Shown in pieces: positions 1 through 14,000 of a stretch of 64,000 nt of DNA. A model generated the notes under the pieces. The model was given only the letters and a program-made list of their open reading frames with translations. It was not told where the DNA came from and made no database searches. Positions within the stretch are counted from its first letter, which is position 1. Every line of letters starts with the position of its first letter. Source of the DNA: Schistocephalus solidus. Taxonomy: Eukaryota > Platyhelminthes > Cestoda > Diphyllobothriidea > Diphyllobothriidae. The position numbers were made by a program, and so were the translations under genes. The DNA is taken from positions 47,321-111,320 of the forward strand of contig WEDG01008616.1 of the NCBI GenBank assembly GCA_017591395.1. Direction: 5' to 3'.

Positions 1-3000
1 AAGTGCAGCAGAACGGGGACATCCTTTGCCGATAATTATTCCCCCTGTTTTGAAATTCCTGCACGTGTACACGATGGTTATGTCACTTACTAACCGCGCT
101 TATGTCCTCAAGTATTAACAGAAACTTCAGAGGAATAAATCTTAATGCAATATGTGCAGACTACAGTATAATGATGAAGAAAATTCAGAAGACGCATATT
201 AATTTTGTGAAGGATTGTCGTAAAGAGGATGCTTTATTACATTACACAGGTCGTATGAAATGGGATTTGTATGCAAATACCCATACTTTAAGTTGTTAAA
301 AACGTGTAGATGCATAGGCACTTCGTATATTATATGTCGTGCTGCCTACATGAAGAGTTATATGAAACTGGATCAATTTGTGGTATAAGGTCTCGACCAT
401 ATGATTCAATTTGAGATCCCTTTTTATCTGCTAACTGTACGAGGGCAGTAGCATCTTGCATGATTTGCGACTGTTTCAGTGATTGGGTAAACTGAGAAGT
501 CATAATGGTCAACTACGCCATGCCGCCAGCCGAAGTGCGTGGCAGCATTATAAGATTGCCATTCAGGAGACATAAATAACAGTTTCTGGCCAGATCAAAT
601 GCCTTACGATGGGCATAAAAAATACATTCTGCGGTCGTTCCCTTTTCAAAATACCGCCCTCCTTTGATTCATATTTGATATGTCAAATATTCAATCCGGC
701 TTCGAGGCTGTCCAGGTTATATTTCCTATTGTTAACGACAAATTTTTTAACTTCCAGAACAGTTTCGGACACTCCGAAAGTAGTTTGCGTATATTCCTCA
801 GTGACTTGAACATGTCAAGTCATCATCAACATCACGTAAACCCTCAGAAATACCTAAAAAGTGTTCATCTTTGTGTAGGTTTTTTGCCTTTAGCACCCAG
901 CTGTTAGAACAAAATGTAACAACTGCATTTAAAAACGCCTCCTTCGGCAGCTTTGAACCGTCAGTATAGCAGTGTTCGCTCCTCATACGTGCACTGGTAA
1001 TTGTTTTATTAGTCCGACGCAGTTCTGCAAAACTCGGCGACCAACGTGCATATACTTCCTTCCATCAATGAGATAAAAATTTACTGATGAACCATCTATA
1101 TCCCGCTTCACCTACGTACAGTATAATGCTGCGATGGCACAAAACTACTGCATGCATTATATTGAGCACTTAATTTCGCATTAAATTTACGCGCAACTTC
1201 ATTGGCCTATTTTTCCAAACATTAAAGGAAACCCTTCGACGTAAACTGCTGATTCAACCGCCTACCTCTTCCTTAAGCTTGTTACTGGACGCTATGAAAA
1301 CACGTCCTAACGGTTGGTGATTAAATCGTAAATATTAATTATAACTGAGAAAGGCCTTGACCGCAAGAATGTATATTTATCATGTATGGCACCGGCCTAA
1401 AACGTACCGTCTATCAAATTGTGACTCTTCGATCTGGACATGTAATAGTGTTTTTGAGCGTTGCCCTTGAAACGCTTTTGCGCACGAAGACCAAAATTAG
1501 AACCAATCAATCCAAATGATCCGCGGATCCCGACACAGGCGCTACCATAAACGGCATAAAATGGTACTGGAAAAAAGTCCAAAAGCACCTCCGTGCAGCT
1601 AAAGGATCCCAATAAATCCGGCGTATTCCCTTAACGGTAAAATTCCGCCTGGCTACTATTTGCCTTGTTACTCTGTCCGAGATCATTTACTCTTGTTTAC
1701 CGCCGTGGAACCCCCTGAACATGGCACATAACTACTCTCAGACCTGTCTTCGTCTGTTATCAAGGCTCTTATAATTCCTGTTTTTTGAGCACACCTGGTT
1801 CTTAAGACTCGGATTTTCTACTCTTAACCTAGTTATGGAAGATTATTTTATTAGGGACTAGGTATGGTAATGTATTTTTACTTGTATTTGGTGCAGCTGT
1901 GATCATACCTGATTTATCCGGTCTCGAAAATCTCCCGAATTAGACCTATACACGTCTGATGATATATGATAGCGGATTTTGGAAGCTCGACTATTCCTTC
2001 CACTCCTCTCGGCAGACGAGAACGTATACCGCAATTACAAGAGCTCCTTTACGCCATGACGGACTGTATCGAACCTGACTTTGAATTGATCTCTACGTCG
2101 GCAACTTGAAGTGGGTACCGGTGCTTGATCCATGGCAGCAGTTCTAAACGCATGGGGCTGACGAATAAGATGTCAAAATTACCTCACTATTCTTTCCTGT
2201 ATGGTCTGAGATATCCCCACAATATCGTGATGCGATATCCTCTTTCGAGACGAAGCCGGCGTACCCCACCCGAAGAGTGGTTATCAGGCAATGGTGGTCA
2301 GCCACTAGATTTAACTCACCTTGTACGTGCACGATCCAGTATTAATTAGATGGATCTAGTAGATGCACGATTTATTCGAATTTTTTGTGTCCGTAGAGAT
2401 ATCACATCTGATACATCGACACTTCTAGAGATCGCAAAATTCCCAAGAACAGTATAGCTTCGTGGGATGACGTCTTCATTACTCTATCCATTATGTAGCA
2501 GCAAATCCTCGGAAGTGTGTACTTCTTCCAAATAATCTCAGAGGGGCGTCTTCGGGGACAGGAGTGTAGCATGAAAACGCTTTGTTCCCCCAGCGTTTAT
2601 TGATCAACCGACCAATTTAGCGATTTACTTCATTCACAAAAGCACAGCTTATAGGTTATAAAAGCTTAGTGCTGGTAGAGCGACATCGTTAACGTTTTCG
2701 GGACCAGTCAGTCGGTGTTCCTCGAAATCATGTAGTCGCTTCGCCTTCGCGGTCAATGGCTTTGTGAGTTACACTCGGACATAGCAACTAACCTTGTCCA
2801 ACTTCAGACCGTATATTGAGCGGCTTGAAAAGATTTTACGGATCAGGACTCGCGCAATGTCAGAACGATTTTAGACCCTGATCGGGGCGATGAATTTTGC
2901 CGATATACCGTTTATTTCCTTTAATCTGCAACAGGAACGCACAGTAGGCAGAATAGAACCTTATGGTCATGTCAGCAAACTAATGATCGTCGGTTGTTGG

Positions 3001-5043
3001 CAGCCATAAACAAATTAGGAATGCTTCTCAGTATTACTGTTCGGTCCGCGCATCCAAAACAAGCGTACTTTGCTATCTTACGAGAGGGACAGTGAGTATA
3101 GCTTAAATGCAGCTTATGCCACTGTAGTTCTCTCATCTTATCGTATCTCTCAGTCTGAAAATAGGCATTCATTCATTGGAAACGAGCTTCTCTGGCCACG
3201 CCTCTCGGTCACCTCATTATGCCTAGTTTCCAGTGTCCGCACAGAACTAATAGGCTTTGGTAGAAATACCATCCCTTGTGGACACCTTCTTACGCAGCCT
3301 CAGTTATATGCGGGGAGTTTTTAAGATTTGTGGTCATGTGACACTGCTTAAGCTGAAGAAGGATACAAATTTGCTGCTGAATAGCTCACGAGGGTGGTGG
3401 TTTTGTCATCGAAATGGAGGTATTCAAAAATGCTCACGCCAGCACTCGATGTTGGTTGCCATTTACATCAGGAAAGGTCACGGTGCGGAGGCTTTGCCGC
3501 TAACTTGACGAAAAATTTAGTATGGTTTTCGAGTGTCACCAACGTTTGGGGCCTGATTCATGCAGGTCAATATTTAAGCTCAATAATTTTTGCGATCATA
3601 TTTGGACGGCTTTGCCGCCATGATCCGCACTTGGCGGAAGGAATCATCTTTGCGGAACTTAGCCAGGACTGTCTGGGTAGTCAATGTGGCGTCGCCCGGT
3701 ATATCCAAGAATTCTCTCACCTCCCTTATGGACTGATGAGTTCAATAATTTCCATTTGCTGTTGCTTTCTCCTTAACTTTGGGTCACGGACTCAGGTTTG
3801 TTGGTTTGTCCTGTTTTTGCGATATCGATGCGTCTTGTTCTTAACAATTTGTGTGCGGATGACAGGTTAACTAGTGGGCGTGTACGAACGACAACATGGT
3901 CTGACCCGTGGTTGTTTCCACTTTCGGCACCACTAATCTATCTGTTATCACGAAACCAGCTGCGGGATCTATAACTGACTGTAATCTAGTCAATATGACT
4001 GGTCGTTTCGATACAAGTTCATTAGATGTTTATGTCGTCACTGAAATTAAGCGTTAGTGATCAGCAGAATTCAGAATTATTTTGCCACTGTCTCATCAGG
4101 AGGCAAACCCAAAGTGGCCAATAAGATGACTGTTTGAGAAGTCGCCTGGTCCATTTCGATCATTCCAAAATCCGGCAGGTCACAACGAGAGAGAGAGTCT
4201 TTTAAGTACTTCTTGTAGTTGCTAGTAGTTTTTTTGTCTGCTGGTCGGCAGCCGAGGTTGGTGTATACACAAAGACAACGTGAATATTCGTCAAGTGACT
4301 TGTCGTGCTTAAAGCATCCGCGGACTTACTGGTTCCTACAAGCAGTTCATTTTTCGCTTGATGTTAGAGAACGATTGCCACACTAGAAGAGACACGTTGT
4401 TCGCTGTGGTTTAGATCAGGTTGGCTCCTGGACTCTTCGGTTACCATGTGCCGTCCTCAGAGACTCGGACTTCAGACAGACGCCCACGTCGTGCTGAGGA
4501 AGACTGTGCACCGTTAAACTTTGGTTGTGAAGGTCCAGGAACGATCAAAGCAACCAATACCGAGGGTCTGTTATAGACGCATCATTCAAATTTGCCTACT
4601 TCGTCTGTACCACTGTACCAAAGTTGTGGAGCGCGTCGGTTCTGCTGACAACCTAGTGCGGATCGTATTACTTGAATCTCACGTTCGCGGGGTTTCTTGT
4701 AAATTTGGGGTACGGACTTGTACCCAACAGTTGCTCGGATGCTTTTTAAAGTTCTTCACTTCTATTGCTTTGGTTGAGGAACCCAATTACGAGGCAGCGG
4801 TAGCAAGCCAATTTATTTACTCACTATTTAATTTCACCATATCCCAGTGCCTTTATCGGGCTTTACGGGATTCTATAAGGCAGTTGACCTACCAGACATC
4901 GGCCGCCCTCACATTTTTCCTTCCCTTTGCCTATTATGTCGTCCTACTCTCTCGTCTGGATGGGCTTTTTATCAGTATATAATTTACTAACTTCCCATTA
5001 GACATTTTTTTTTCGAATTGCATCAATCGCCCATCACCCCCTT
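1..5043. other. No supportable gene upstream of TTC7
   Basis: I see no recognisable protein, RNA gene or clear repeat here. The longest open frames (3394-3870 and 4521-4982, both plus) resemble nothing I know, have no splice context or paralogue in the window, and are of a length expected by chance in about 5 kb read in six frames. The stretch may contain the TTC7 promoter, but no specific element can be pointed to. Confidence 0.5.
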
Positions 5044-5070
5044 TTTCTCCCATTCTTCCTCTCCTTTAGA
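5044..5070 (+). promoter_or_regulatory. Splice acceptor tract next to the TTC7 start codon
   Basis: A long pyrimidine run ends in TTTAG, then a single A, then the ATG at 5071. This is a strong 3' splice site one base from the start codon. It is either the end of a 5' UTR intron or a spliced-leader trans-splicing site; flatworms are known to trans-splice a leader onto many mRNAs. No convincing upstream donor exon was identified, which slightly favours trans-splicing. Confidence 0.55.
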
Positions 5071-8000
5071 ATGTGCGCTGCAAAGGCAACTCGTGCACGA
5101 AAGACACGGTTAGAGTTGGAGATTGAACGGAACCGGGCCGAAGGCAACCTCACAAAGGCTCTGGAACAAGCTTATCCCCTCAAAGGAGAACGTGGTGGAC
5201 CAAGTGGTATTTTTTTCTGTTCCGTTAACCTACGATACCCCCTCATTCTTCTTATTCTTTCCAGCCAGCCTCTTTCATCTGGTATTTTGTGAAAATAAGT
5301 TGGAGCCAGCCGAAAAGGATTGCTCTTCAGCAATTGACTTTGCAGGCGCCGAATCAGCCGCGGAAGATGCTTTGCGCACCGCTTCGGACGATCAGTATCG
5401 CCTAGAAGCTCTGATATTGAAGGCTAAGATTGCATTTATTCGGGAAAATTATGCCACTGTTGTGGAACTTTTGGACGGTGTCGACTTAAAAAATGCTAAA
5501 ATCGAGTCCTACACTGCACGCTTCGTGCGGCTACTTTGCGAGGGTTTGGCCATGTTGGGTAGGTTCATCTACGCAGTCTGATTTGTTAATTCAGGTCTAA
5601 GCAAGGAGCGTACCGCCTCAAAGACGGAGACCATGCTGTCTCCAGAGATATGTGATTGTTATGAATTAGCCGGAAATATGTGTATTCGGCATCTGCAGGA
5701 GTTGGAATCTTCTGTGCCTGAGTCGGTCCTGCCCATCGGAATTCCCAAAGTTGTTGAGCTGGCGATAAAGAGGCGGGTTCTGATACCTTTGCAGCAAAAG
5801 TACGTTGACTAGTTTTATATTCAATTTGCCACTGTTATGTGCTTCCATATCATTTTAAGAGATTTAACCTTTTGTACCTTATAACATGCTTTCGATTTTC
5901 ACTATTTATGGTAAGGGTTTGTGGGAGTATTTCGCCGTCCGGTTGCATTTTTATTTTGTAGTTACTGTTATTGGTTCGCTACAACAGTTCGACCGTCTTA
6001 TCCGGCGAGTTCCACTATATGCTGTATCGCATGGTGACGTAGGGACAGTGAATTGCATGTGAATTAATTTTACCTGATAGCAGACTTGTGCTGCATCTCC
6101 CACCTTCTCTCTTCCCTCACTCACATGTGCCAGGAGTCAATAAGACCGGAGCAGGGATCGGGCGCAGGTGGCTGGTGCGGCGTGAGCCTGAATCTAAACG
6201 TGCCATCAGACCTTCCCTGTGGACGGCATTGCTTTGTTACTGCAGAGTAAACGTTTACTGTCGATACAAGCGAAAATGCGAGCTCAGGAAGTAATTTAGA
6301 AAAGTTAGACGCGATCACTGCTGTTCCTGATGATGGGCCCGAGCTTGAATCTGAAAAGTCAGGCAAATAAATTCCTTGTCCCAGCGATTGCATCTATTTC
6401 TTCCCTGTACGCGCACTGCAGAGGACATCGCGTCCTCCAATTCGCGGTAAGCCTCCCTGGAGGGGAGGGCAAGTTTCCCACTTTTCGACTCTTGCATTTC
6501 GAACCCCATAACCACCGGCATATGGACTTCCAATTGCGTCGATGGTAACAAAAGCACGTACTGCAACTTCAGGTTCAACCGACATTGTCGTCATCTGTGC
6601 TGGCGTAAAATTGTGGTGTGATGGGAAGGCATCTTACATAAGGGAGTTGGAGATAGAAACAGCGTTCTTCAACCGTGCCCGCAAAAGTTTCATTTTCCCT
6701 CTCTAAATTAATTGGCATATACATACAAACGCGATTTTAATGAGGCCGTGTGCAAGAAGGCGAGCATTTCATAACAATCCAAAAAAAGCCTTCTTGACTG
6801 CTGGACTGTATATCTCAATGGGCAATTCCGCTATACTCCACAGAACTGTTCGTTCATCGCAAGTGACATTCACTACAACTTTCTGGGGTATACACTGGTG
6901 CCTTACCCGAGGTTCAGTTTATGGTGAAGCAACGTTTCGCACCATATTCCGTGGTCCTCCCATCCCCCCCCCCCCCCCTCCTACACCACCACCACATTCC
7001 AGTGGTGAGACAGAGTCAGGACGAATGAAGATGGGCGAGGACCCAATGACCGGCAAGGCTGAATCCACGTCTGCGCCTAACACGCTTCGCACGAAAGCCT
7101 TTCAAGGAGGGAATATCGAATTTCACACCTCTTTGTACATTTACTTTTTCCTGTGAGGTAGGTTAGATTGTTCACACTGGTCGGTGCCTATCTAAAAGAA
7201 TGCGGGCGCTCCGTCAGGCATGGCGGAGAAGCCACTAGGTCAGCGTCTCTTGGCAACAGCAGAAGCAACTGCCTTCCAAGTGATGGAAACGGAAGAACCT
7301 CGTGCAAGCTCCGCGTTTACCGTCGCCAAGGCTCACTTACCTCCATGCACTTATTCACGATCTCCCTTCTGGTGCAACTCTACCTAGCTCTCACTGCCTC
7401 CGAGATCACTCTTATTACCGCCTATCGCTATTCCCAGCCCCCCCCCTGTTGTATAAATGCGCACATGTGATCGCGTACTGCTCTTCTGATTTCATAAAAG
7501 TGGAGAGTTAATGACGACTACAGTAAGGGAAGGAGATCCATTTCAGTCTGGCCCCTGTTGCTGCTCAGGTGGGCCGAAATGTCTCATCCGCTGACTCTTT
7601 ATGTCGATTTTAAAGTACCTTTGGTTGTTTTTAGTGACAAACCTAGGCGCTAGAGATGACCTGAAACGCTTCCGCCCTCTCCCACATCTCATCTCAACGC
7701 AAGTCCTGAGCAAACCTACAGCCGACAAGATTTCGCGCCTGGTGTGTCAGGCGCCCCTCTCTACCGCGTCGCGCTCCCCCCCACAAAGCGCCACGTAGGA
7801 GTTGCGCTGAACCAATGGGGGGAGAGGTCATGAACCGGCATGCGTTATTGGACTGCGCACCCCCTTATCTATGCCATTCAAGGAGGTGCGGTTGCAAGCC
7901 TAGGCGCAGGCTCACGTCGCGCCAGCTGTCGGTGTCCGATCCAGTTTCCGGTTTTCTTGACAATCTTTATACCGAGCCAAAGAGTTTGAGGGAGAATAGA

Positions 8001-11000
8001 GTGCGATAGGTGCTGCACAAGTCTACTACCACTACAAACTTATTTACGTGCAAGTCACCGTTCCTGCGTCCACTATGCTGTGGAGTACGCTGTGGACGTC
8101 GTCGGAATTGATGGTCGAACTGTCGTCTATCGCGTGCTTAACGCAAACACCCACGCATATGTGATGCGCCTTCCGTCATTGCTGACGTTCTCAAACTTCA
8201 TCGTATAATTGTTGTATGAGTGAGATGTGATACCTTACAGAAGATTTTTTCGCCTGTTTACACATACTCCAGTAGACTGATGCAATGCCGGAATGCGTAG
8301 GAAAACTGCGAACAGACCTTATAAATTTCCGACATTTTCGCAACATGGTAAATGAAACATGGACGCTGCTAGTCGAAGGCCTGTCGGCACCCCACACCCC
8401 GAATTAGTAAAGGTTACGCGCAGGACAGGCAAGTATTTCGATTTTCAGTCCAAGTTTAGCCGGCGCATCGCAGTCAAACACGTGTGCCGCGGTAATAGTA
8501 ACTCAGCCTGTCACAGTTGCCTCTTGTTATTTTGTTGGGAATACAATGTCAGTCATATAGTCGGTGAAGTATCTCATCGACTGTATGACTGAATGTTTGA
8601 CATTGCGACCGCACATTCACCTCACGCATCGGCCTGATCGGTCACTTGCGAATCCATCGTACAGAAACTGGTGAACCAGTGTCTGGAGCACCAACACACA
8701 GCAGAGATCGCGACCTCCATTGCCCTCACTGTCCTCGCGCATTCACTCATCGCATAGGCCTATTAGGACACATGTGCCTCCACGACAACCTGCGGTAAAC
8801 CACCGGAGGCTAAGCCATACCAGCGCACACTTCCTACACCAATACATAGACAACAGCCTCACCATCATCATCTACCCATGAATATCACGGTTTCCTAGAA
8901 ATCGTGGCTTGGAAGGCAGCCAATCTGACGCTTATACCAATTCACGCCGTCGGCCCAGTGTATGTGCTGTGTGTGTCGAGTGGCTGACCAGTAGGTTGAG
9001 AGTCAGATGCCAATGGCTCCTCCATATCCCCTAATTTAGTGAATCCTGGTGTGTGCGTTATGGGGGCTAGGTCGTGCTGTGGCGCACAAAGACGGGTACG
9101 CCGACCTGTCAGCCAATGCGCCCACTCCCACATCAGACAACTGACCGGTTCGGACGGTGGTCTGATTGTGGAGGTGGGGGAGAGAGTGAGGTCGACGGCT
9201 CAGCGCACTTTCCTCACTATAAACAATCTGACGCGCTTGAAACTATCACGGTGCGCTTAAAGCCGTGACTTGGAAGGTTGCCAACTGACGGGATAACTCA
9301 GATCGCCTGCTCAGCCCAATGCGTGTTTTGTGTGGGGTGGCTGATTGGTGGACTGAGAGTCAGGCTGCAATGGCTCCTTAATTTGACCTTTATGGCACTC
9401 CCATTCTGTGGGATCAGAGCCAGGTGTGGTGGTACGCCCAGGGCGGCTCCGGCCACGCCAGCCACCTGCGCCCTCTCCCATCTCCGCTCTTCTTGTCTCT
9501 GTCATGACACCGGGCTCAGGTGGCGGAGGAGAGAGTGCGGTAACGATAAGCGCCGTGGGTTGGAAGGTTGCCAACTGACAATTACACTCAGACTTCGCAG
9601 TCAGTTCAATGTGTTTTGTGTGGAGTGGCTGACTGGTGATCTGAGAGTCAGGCTGCAATAGCTCCTTCTTAACATTACCTCGGGCTATCTCACACATGTG
9701 AGATGTGAGCCGTTTAACCCCCTGTTGTGTGAAATGCTGGTGCTTGGGTTTGGGGGGCCAGGTCGTGTACGTAGTACACGTAGAAGAGGTCACCAGCGGC
9801 TGCGCCCACTCCCGCATCAGAAAAATGGCCGGCTCGGACAGTGGTCTGATTGTGGGGTGGGGCAGAGAGTGAGGTCGACGGCTCAGCGCATTTTCCTTAC
9901 TATAAACAATGTGATGCGCTTGAAACTACCACGGTGCGCTAAAAGCCGTGACTTGGAAGGTTGCCAACTGACGGGATAACTCGGACCGCATGGTCAGCCC
10001 AATGTGTGTTTTGTGTGGTGGCTGACTGGCAGACTGAGAGTGAGGCTGCAATTGTGGCCTCTATGGCACACCGTTGGATCCGACATACGTGTGGCGGAAC
10101 GCCTAGCGGCGGCGGCTGCGACCGTGTCAGCCACCTATGCTCTCTCCTATCTCCCATTTTCTTAACTTGGTCAGGACCCTGGGTCCAGGTGGGAGAGAAA
10201 ATAGTGCAGTTGACGCAGCGCAAGTCTACTATCACTCTAATTTACTTCCCGCACAAGTCCACCGTCTCTACGCCTCCTTGCTGTGGGGCACACGGTTGAC
10301 CTCGGCAAAACCGACGGCCGAGGCGTTAGGTGATCGTAAGATATTACGAATAACCCCTGAGGCACCAAGCGTATAGATATTAAAAGAGATAAATAATAGC
10401 TTGAACCTCTCTACAATTCTGCCAACAGAATTGCTGTGGATCACAGTTATATTTCTGCCTTTCTGTGCATTTGTTAGCAATGTAATCGACGCCGTTTCAC
10501 GTTTTCGGAATCTGATGCGTTTTGTGGAAACACCCTCCACAAGGCCCCTTCGTCAGTTGCTGGCACGTCAGTTAGCAGAGCTTCTCCTCCGCATAGTATC
10601 AAGTGGAAATTATCAGAAGTGCCTCACAGCCTCTGACTCGAACGTGCCAATGAATCAGGTATCCGCCAGGTCTTTTGTCTCACTTTTGAATGTCCCAGTG
10701 AATATTATTTCTTTATCTTAAGGTCTAGCGGTTTTATACATTTGACTCAACCTAGTCACACCAAAACAGGATACAGACTGTTCCGCGGGTCGTTCTCCTC
10801 AGTGCTTTGTTTTAAGTGCACGTATAACGCAGGCGGTTAACTACTTTTGTGTGTGTTTGATGTTAACTCCTGCTTCTTTTAAGTCACTAGAGCAGTGTTT
10901 TACCCGCTGATGATCAAACGAAGTGTTTATCGAGGGAGGAGGCACACGTAAACCAGGAGCAGCTGCAGTCTTGGTCTCGCCTGTCTTTGTTGGTTTACCT

Positions 11001-14000
11001 CTGATAGAAGCAAACCAGCTGTTGAAATATCCAGACAATAAACGAATAGTCTTCATTATCGCAATGGAGTTGTTCACCAATCAGGTCACGAGCCACGCTC
11101 GTCCCGTTGCACCTTCAAGCTCAGTCTAGAATCAATTGAGATCCAAGGCACAATGGGAGGAGCCGGAAGGACCCTCGCACACCAAAATATGCATGCGTGT
11201 ATTTTTGCCTGCGACATCGGTAAATACGAAATAGCGTGTATATTGTCATGTCTGGCACCTTAACCCTATCCCGACCCCAGGGTCCAATAAATCAGGGCTG
11301 GCAGTAGCAGTGCTTATTCGAACTAGTTTTCAATGTTCTTGAGTGTTGTTGTTATTAGTTGATGAACGCTCACAGAATGCTACCGGAAATCGAGTCCCGC
11401 CAGCAGCCGCATATCAGTTAGTGGTATAGGCAAAGGAAACTAGAATAGTCAGTTCTGGCTCATTGGCCGAGCCCGTGACTCACTGCTTAAAGCGTTGGAC
11501 TTCTGACCAACAGGTCGCGGGTTCGAGTTTCAGGTAGTGCATCAGCTGGGGTTTGGTATCACTGACTGACGATGGCTAATGATCCAGAAATGACCATTTC
11601 AGTCTCCCTTGTCTTTACCGGCAGTGTTCGTCAGTGCTGTCGTTGAATAAGTCTGTGTACGTATTTTATTCTCAGCTGATACCAAAAATATTCATCTTCT
11701 TACACTTAGTTGCTCTGATAAAATGTATTGTTTTTTTTATTGTATTCTGTATCCTGAGAATCTGTTTGATGCACCGTTTCTCTAAATACTGATCTTTCTA
11801 GGTAGTGGAATATCGTCGACCTCGACGTTACTCAGCCGATCGTTTTGTCCCTGATGACCAGTTACAAGAAGCCATTTTAATGCTTCTAATCTCCGAGTAC
11901 ATTGTGAGTGCATTTTTTATTTGGATGCGAGTAATGCTTCCGACAGCATTTTTCGTGTTGACAATGGTGGTCAGTGTCTGAACTTCTGCCCTCATCTTCA
12001 CGTTTCCCGCGCGTCTAATTTGCAGGCGAGTCAAGAAGTGATTCTTAATCGATCGGCCGAACTGAGCCAAGAGCGTCAAAGAACAGTGAATGAAGCAATT
12101 GCAGTCTACGACCTCCTGGCTATCGCTCTTGTCCGCAAGGGCTGTTTCTCCTTTCTCTCAAAGGTCAGTTTTACGCCCATTTCAGCAGTTTCCCCTTTAT
12201 CTCAGTTGCATGTCTCATGCTTGCAACCCCCTACCATTGTAGACTTTGGAGCGAGCGTTGAAGTTCGCCTATTGTGAATTCCAAATCTGGTATCAATTCG
12301 CCTTGTCACTCATAAGTTCTCGAAAGGTAAGATTTTGATGTTTCTTCTGCCAGCCTCCTCCTCGTCATCCATTTCTGAAATATCCTAAAATGATTATTTG
12401 CTTCCTATTGTGGCCTAGTACATTCAGAAATTTCAGAATTCCATCTATTTTCAGGCAATTCCCTAAAGTACTGGTCCTGACACCGCTTGCTTAGCTTGAT
12501 TTGAACCACTTTTTTGTCTAGTGGTTTGGTGTATTGCTTTTTTTCTAAATTACAGTACTACCGCGCTTACTTGATACTTAGAGAGTGCCAGAGAATCGAT
12601 CCGAGCAAACCATCCATCTACCTCCTTGCTAGCTCGCTCTGTTTGGGCCATCTACACCTCATTGAGGAGGGCATGGTTTTCGCCTCCAAGGGCATCGAGG
12701 TAATTATGTCGTTTCCTTGTTTTTTTCTCTTGAATGCGTGTTTTTTTCAGATTTAATTTATCTCAGAGCAAATAATAACTCCTAGACGGGATTCCTGTCT
12801 ACCGTTATATATCTACTATACATGGTAGAATGGCGTTTCCCCACTCGCGTTAATAGACACATTCGTCCCACTCCTGCATGAATATATACATGTGCATATT
12901 CCGAATCGTAGAGAATAATCCCAGCCTTAGAAAGGTGATTGGTGAGAGTAACTGCTAGTCAATTTCAGGGTCGTTTTTCTTATCTTAAGTTTTGAGGTCT
13001 ATCGCGATCTCACCTTCGAGGACAGAGAAAATGTACAATGCAATTTGCTAAGGATGCCTTGTACGGCCGCCTAAACAGGACACGGGAATAGGAAACACCC
13101 CGCCCACTTAAAATAGTTGGTCTTGCGGTAACTTTCAAGAAGGATAAATGTATTTCCGTGTCAATTACCGTGGCCGAAAGCCACCAATTCAGCCGCCCGC
13201 ATCTAATTACCTGTCCCGGCGGCCGCCATTACACTGATGATGATCAGAAAACGGACCGTAATTTCATTCCACGTCCTTCTCTCACCCTGACAACCCTACG
13301 ATTTGTTCTACTTACTCGCATATTTGACTTAGTTACACACATATTGCGCGCTGACCCATTTTGGGTATTGACAGTGCCACTAAAATCCCCAGCTCTGGGT
13401 TAAACGAACACAATTTTTTTCCCGGACAGCCTGAAAATGTCGTTTAGATGCCTACTCGTAGTATCTGGGTGTAGGAAGCCTTTGGTCGGGCCTGAAGCGT
13501 TTCGCACCTCGCACCCTAAGCCGCCTTGTCGGTTTTATTGGCCATCTATCTCTCTCACTTAGGTTACATCAAAAAGTGACGAACCTTGTCTCTGCGCCCG
13601 AGCCCACCTTATGTTGGGTTGGGGCTACTCGCTTTCCGCTCGTGAGTGCCGAATGCTTCAGAAGAAGAATGAATTACATCGCCTTGCCGTGGAGGAGTAC
13701 ACTACGTGAGTTCACCAGGAGTGCCAGAATGCTTCTAGCTTTTACATATATTTAATTTTGTGTATTATCTGAACTATTGCCTACAGGCTGTTTATTTTAT
13801 GGGTTGTTACGTAGTCTCTGAAAAGCAATTGTCTCTACACAAAACTCACCTTGGCTCCAACTTCCTAAAGATAAGTGCCCGTATTTCGTGAATTCATACA
13901 TACAGGCTTATCGGGTTATGAAACTTCCCTCTCTTTGGTGTATTTATGATCTGTCGTGTTAGGTGTTCTCTGTTCTTGTTTGTGATGGGCCGCAGTGCGT

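Noticed and set aside
3394..3870. 158-residue open frame upstream of TTC7
   Set aside because: No similarity recognised, hydrophobic and Cys-rich end without sensible domain, no splice or repeat context; chance length.
4521..4982. 153-residue open frame just before TTC7
   Set aside because: Starts at a non-ATG codon, no recognisable motif, and a splice acceptor separates it from the TTC7 start; it has no in-phase donor to TTC7.
9311..9817. 168-residue minus-strand open frame
   Set aside because: Antisense to the LINE-A 3' UTR repeat series; similar shadows recur at 40.8-41.7 kb because the DNA repeats.
11466..11540. tRNA gene
   Set aside because: The tRNA-like head continues into a body shared with other SINE copies; acceptor stem does not close.
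13158..13403. 81-residue open frame in TTC7 intron 8
   Set aside because: No similarity, sits in intron between exons with consistent phase, no splice signals joining it.
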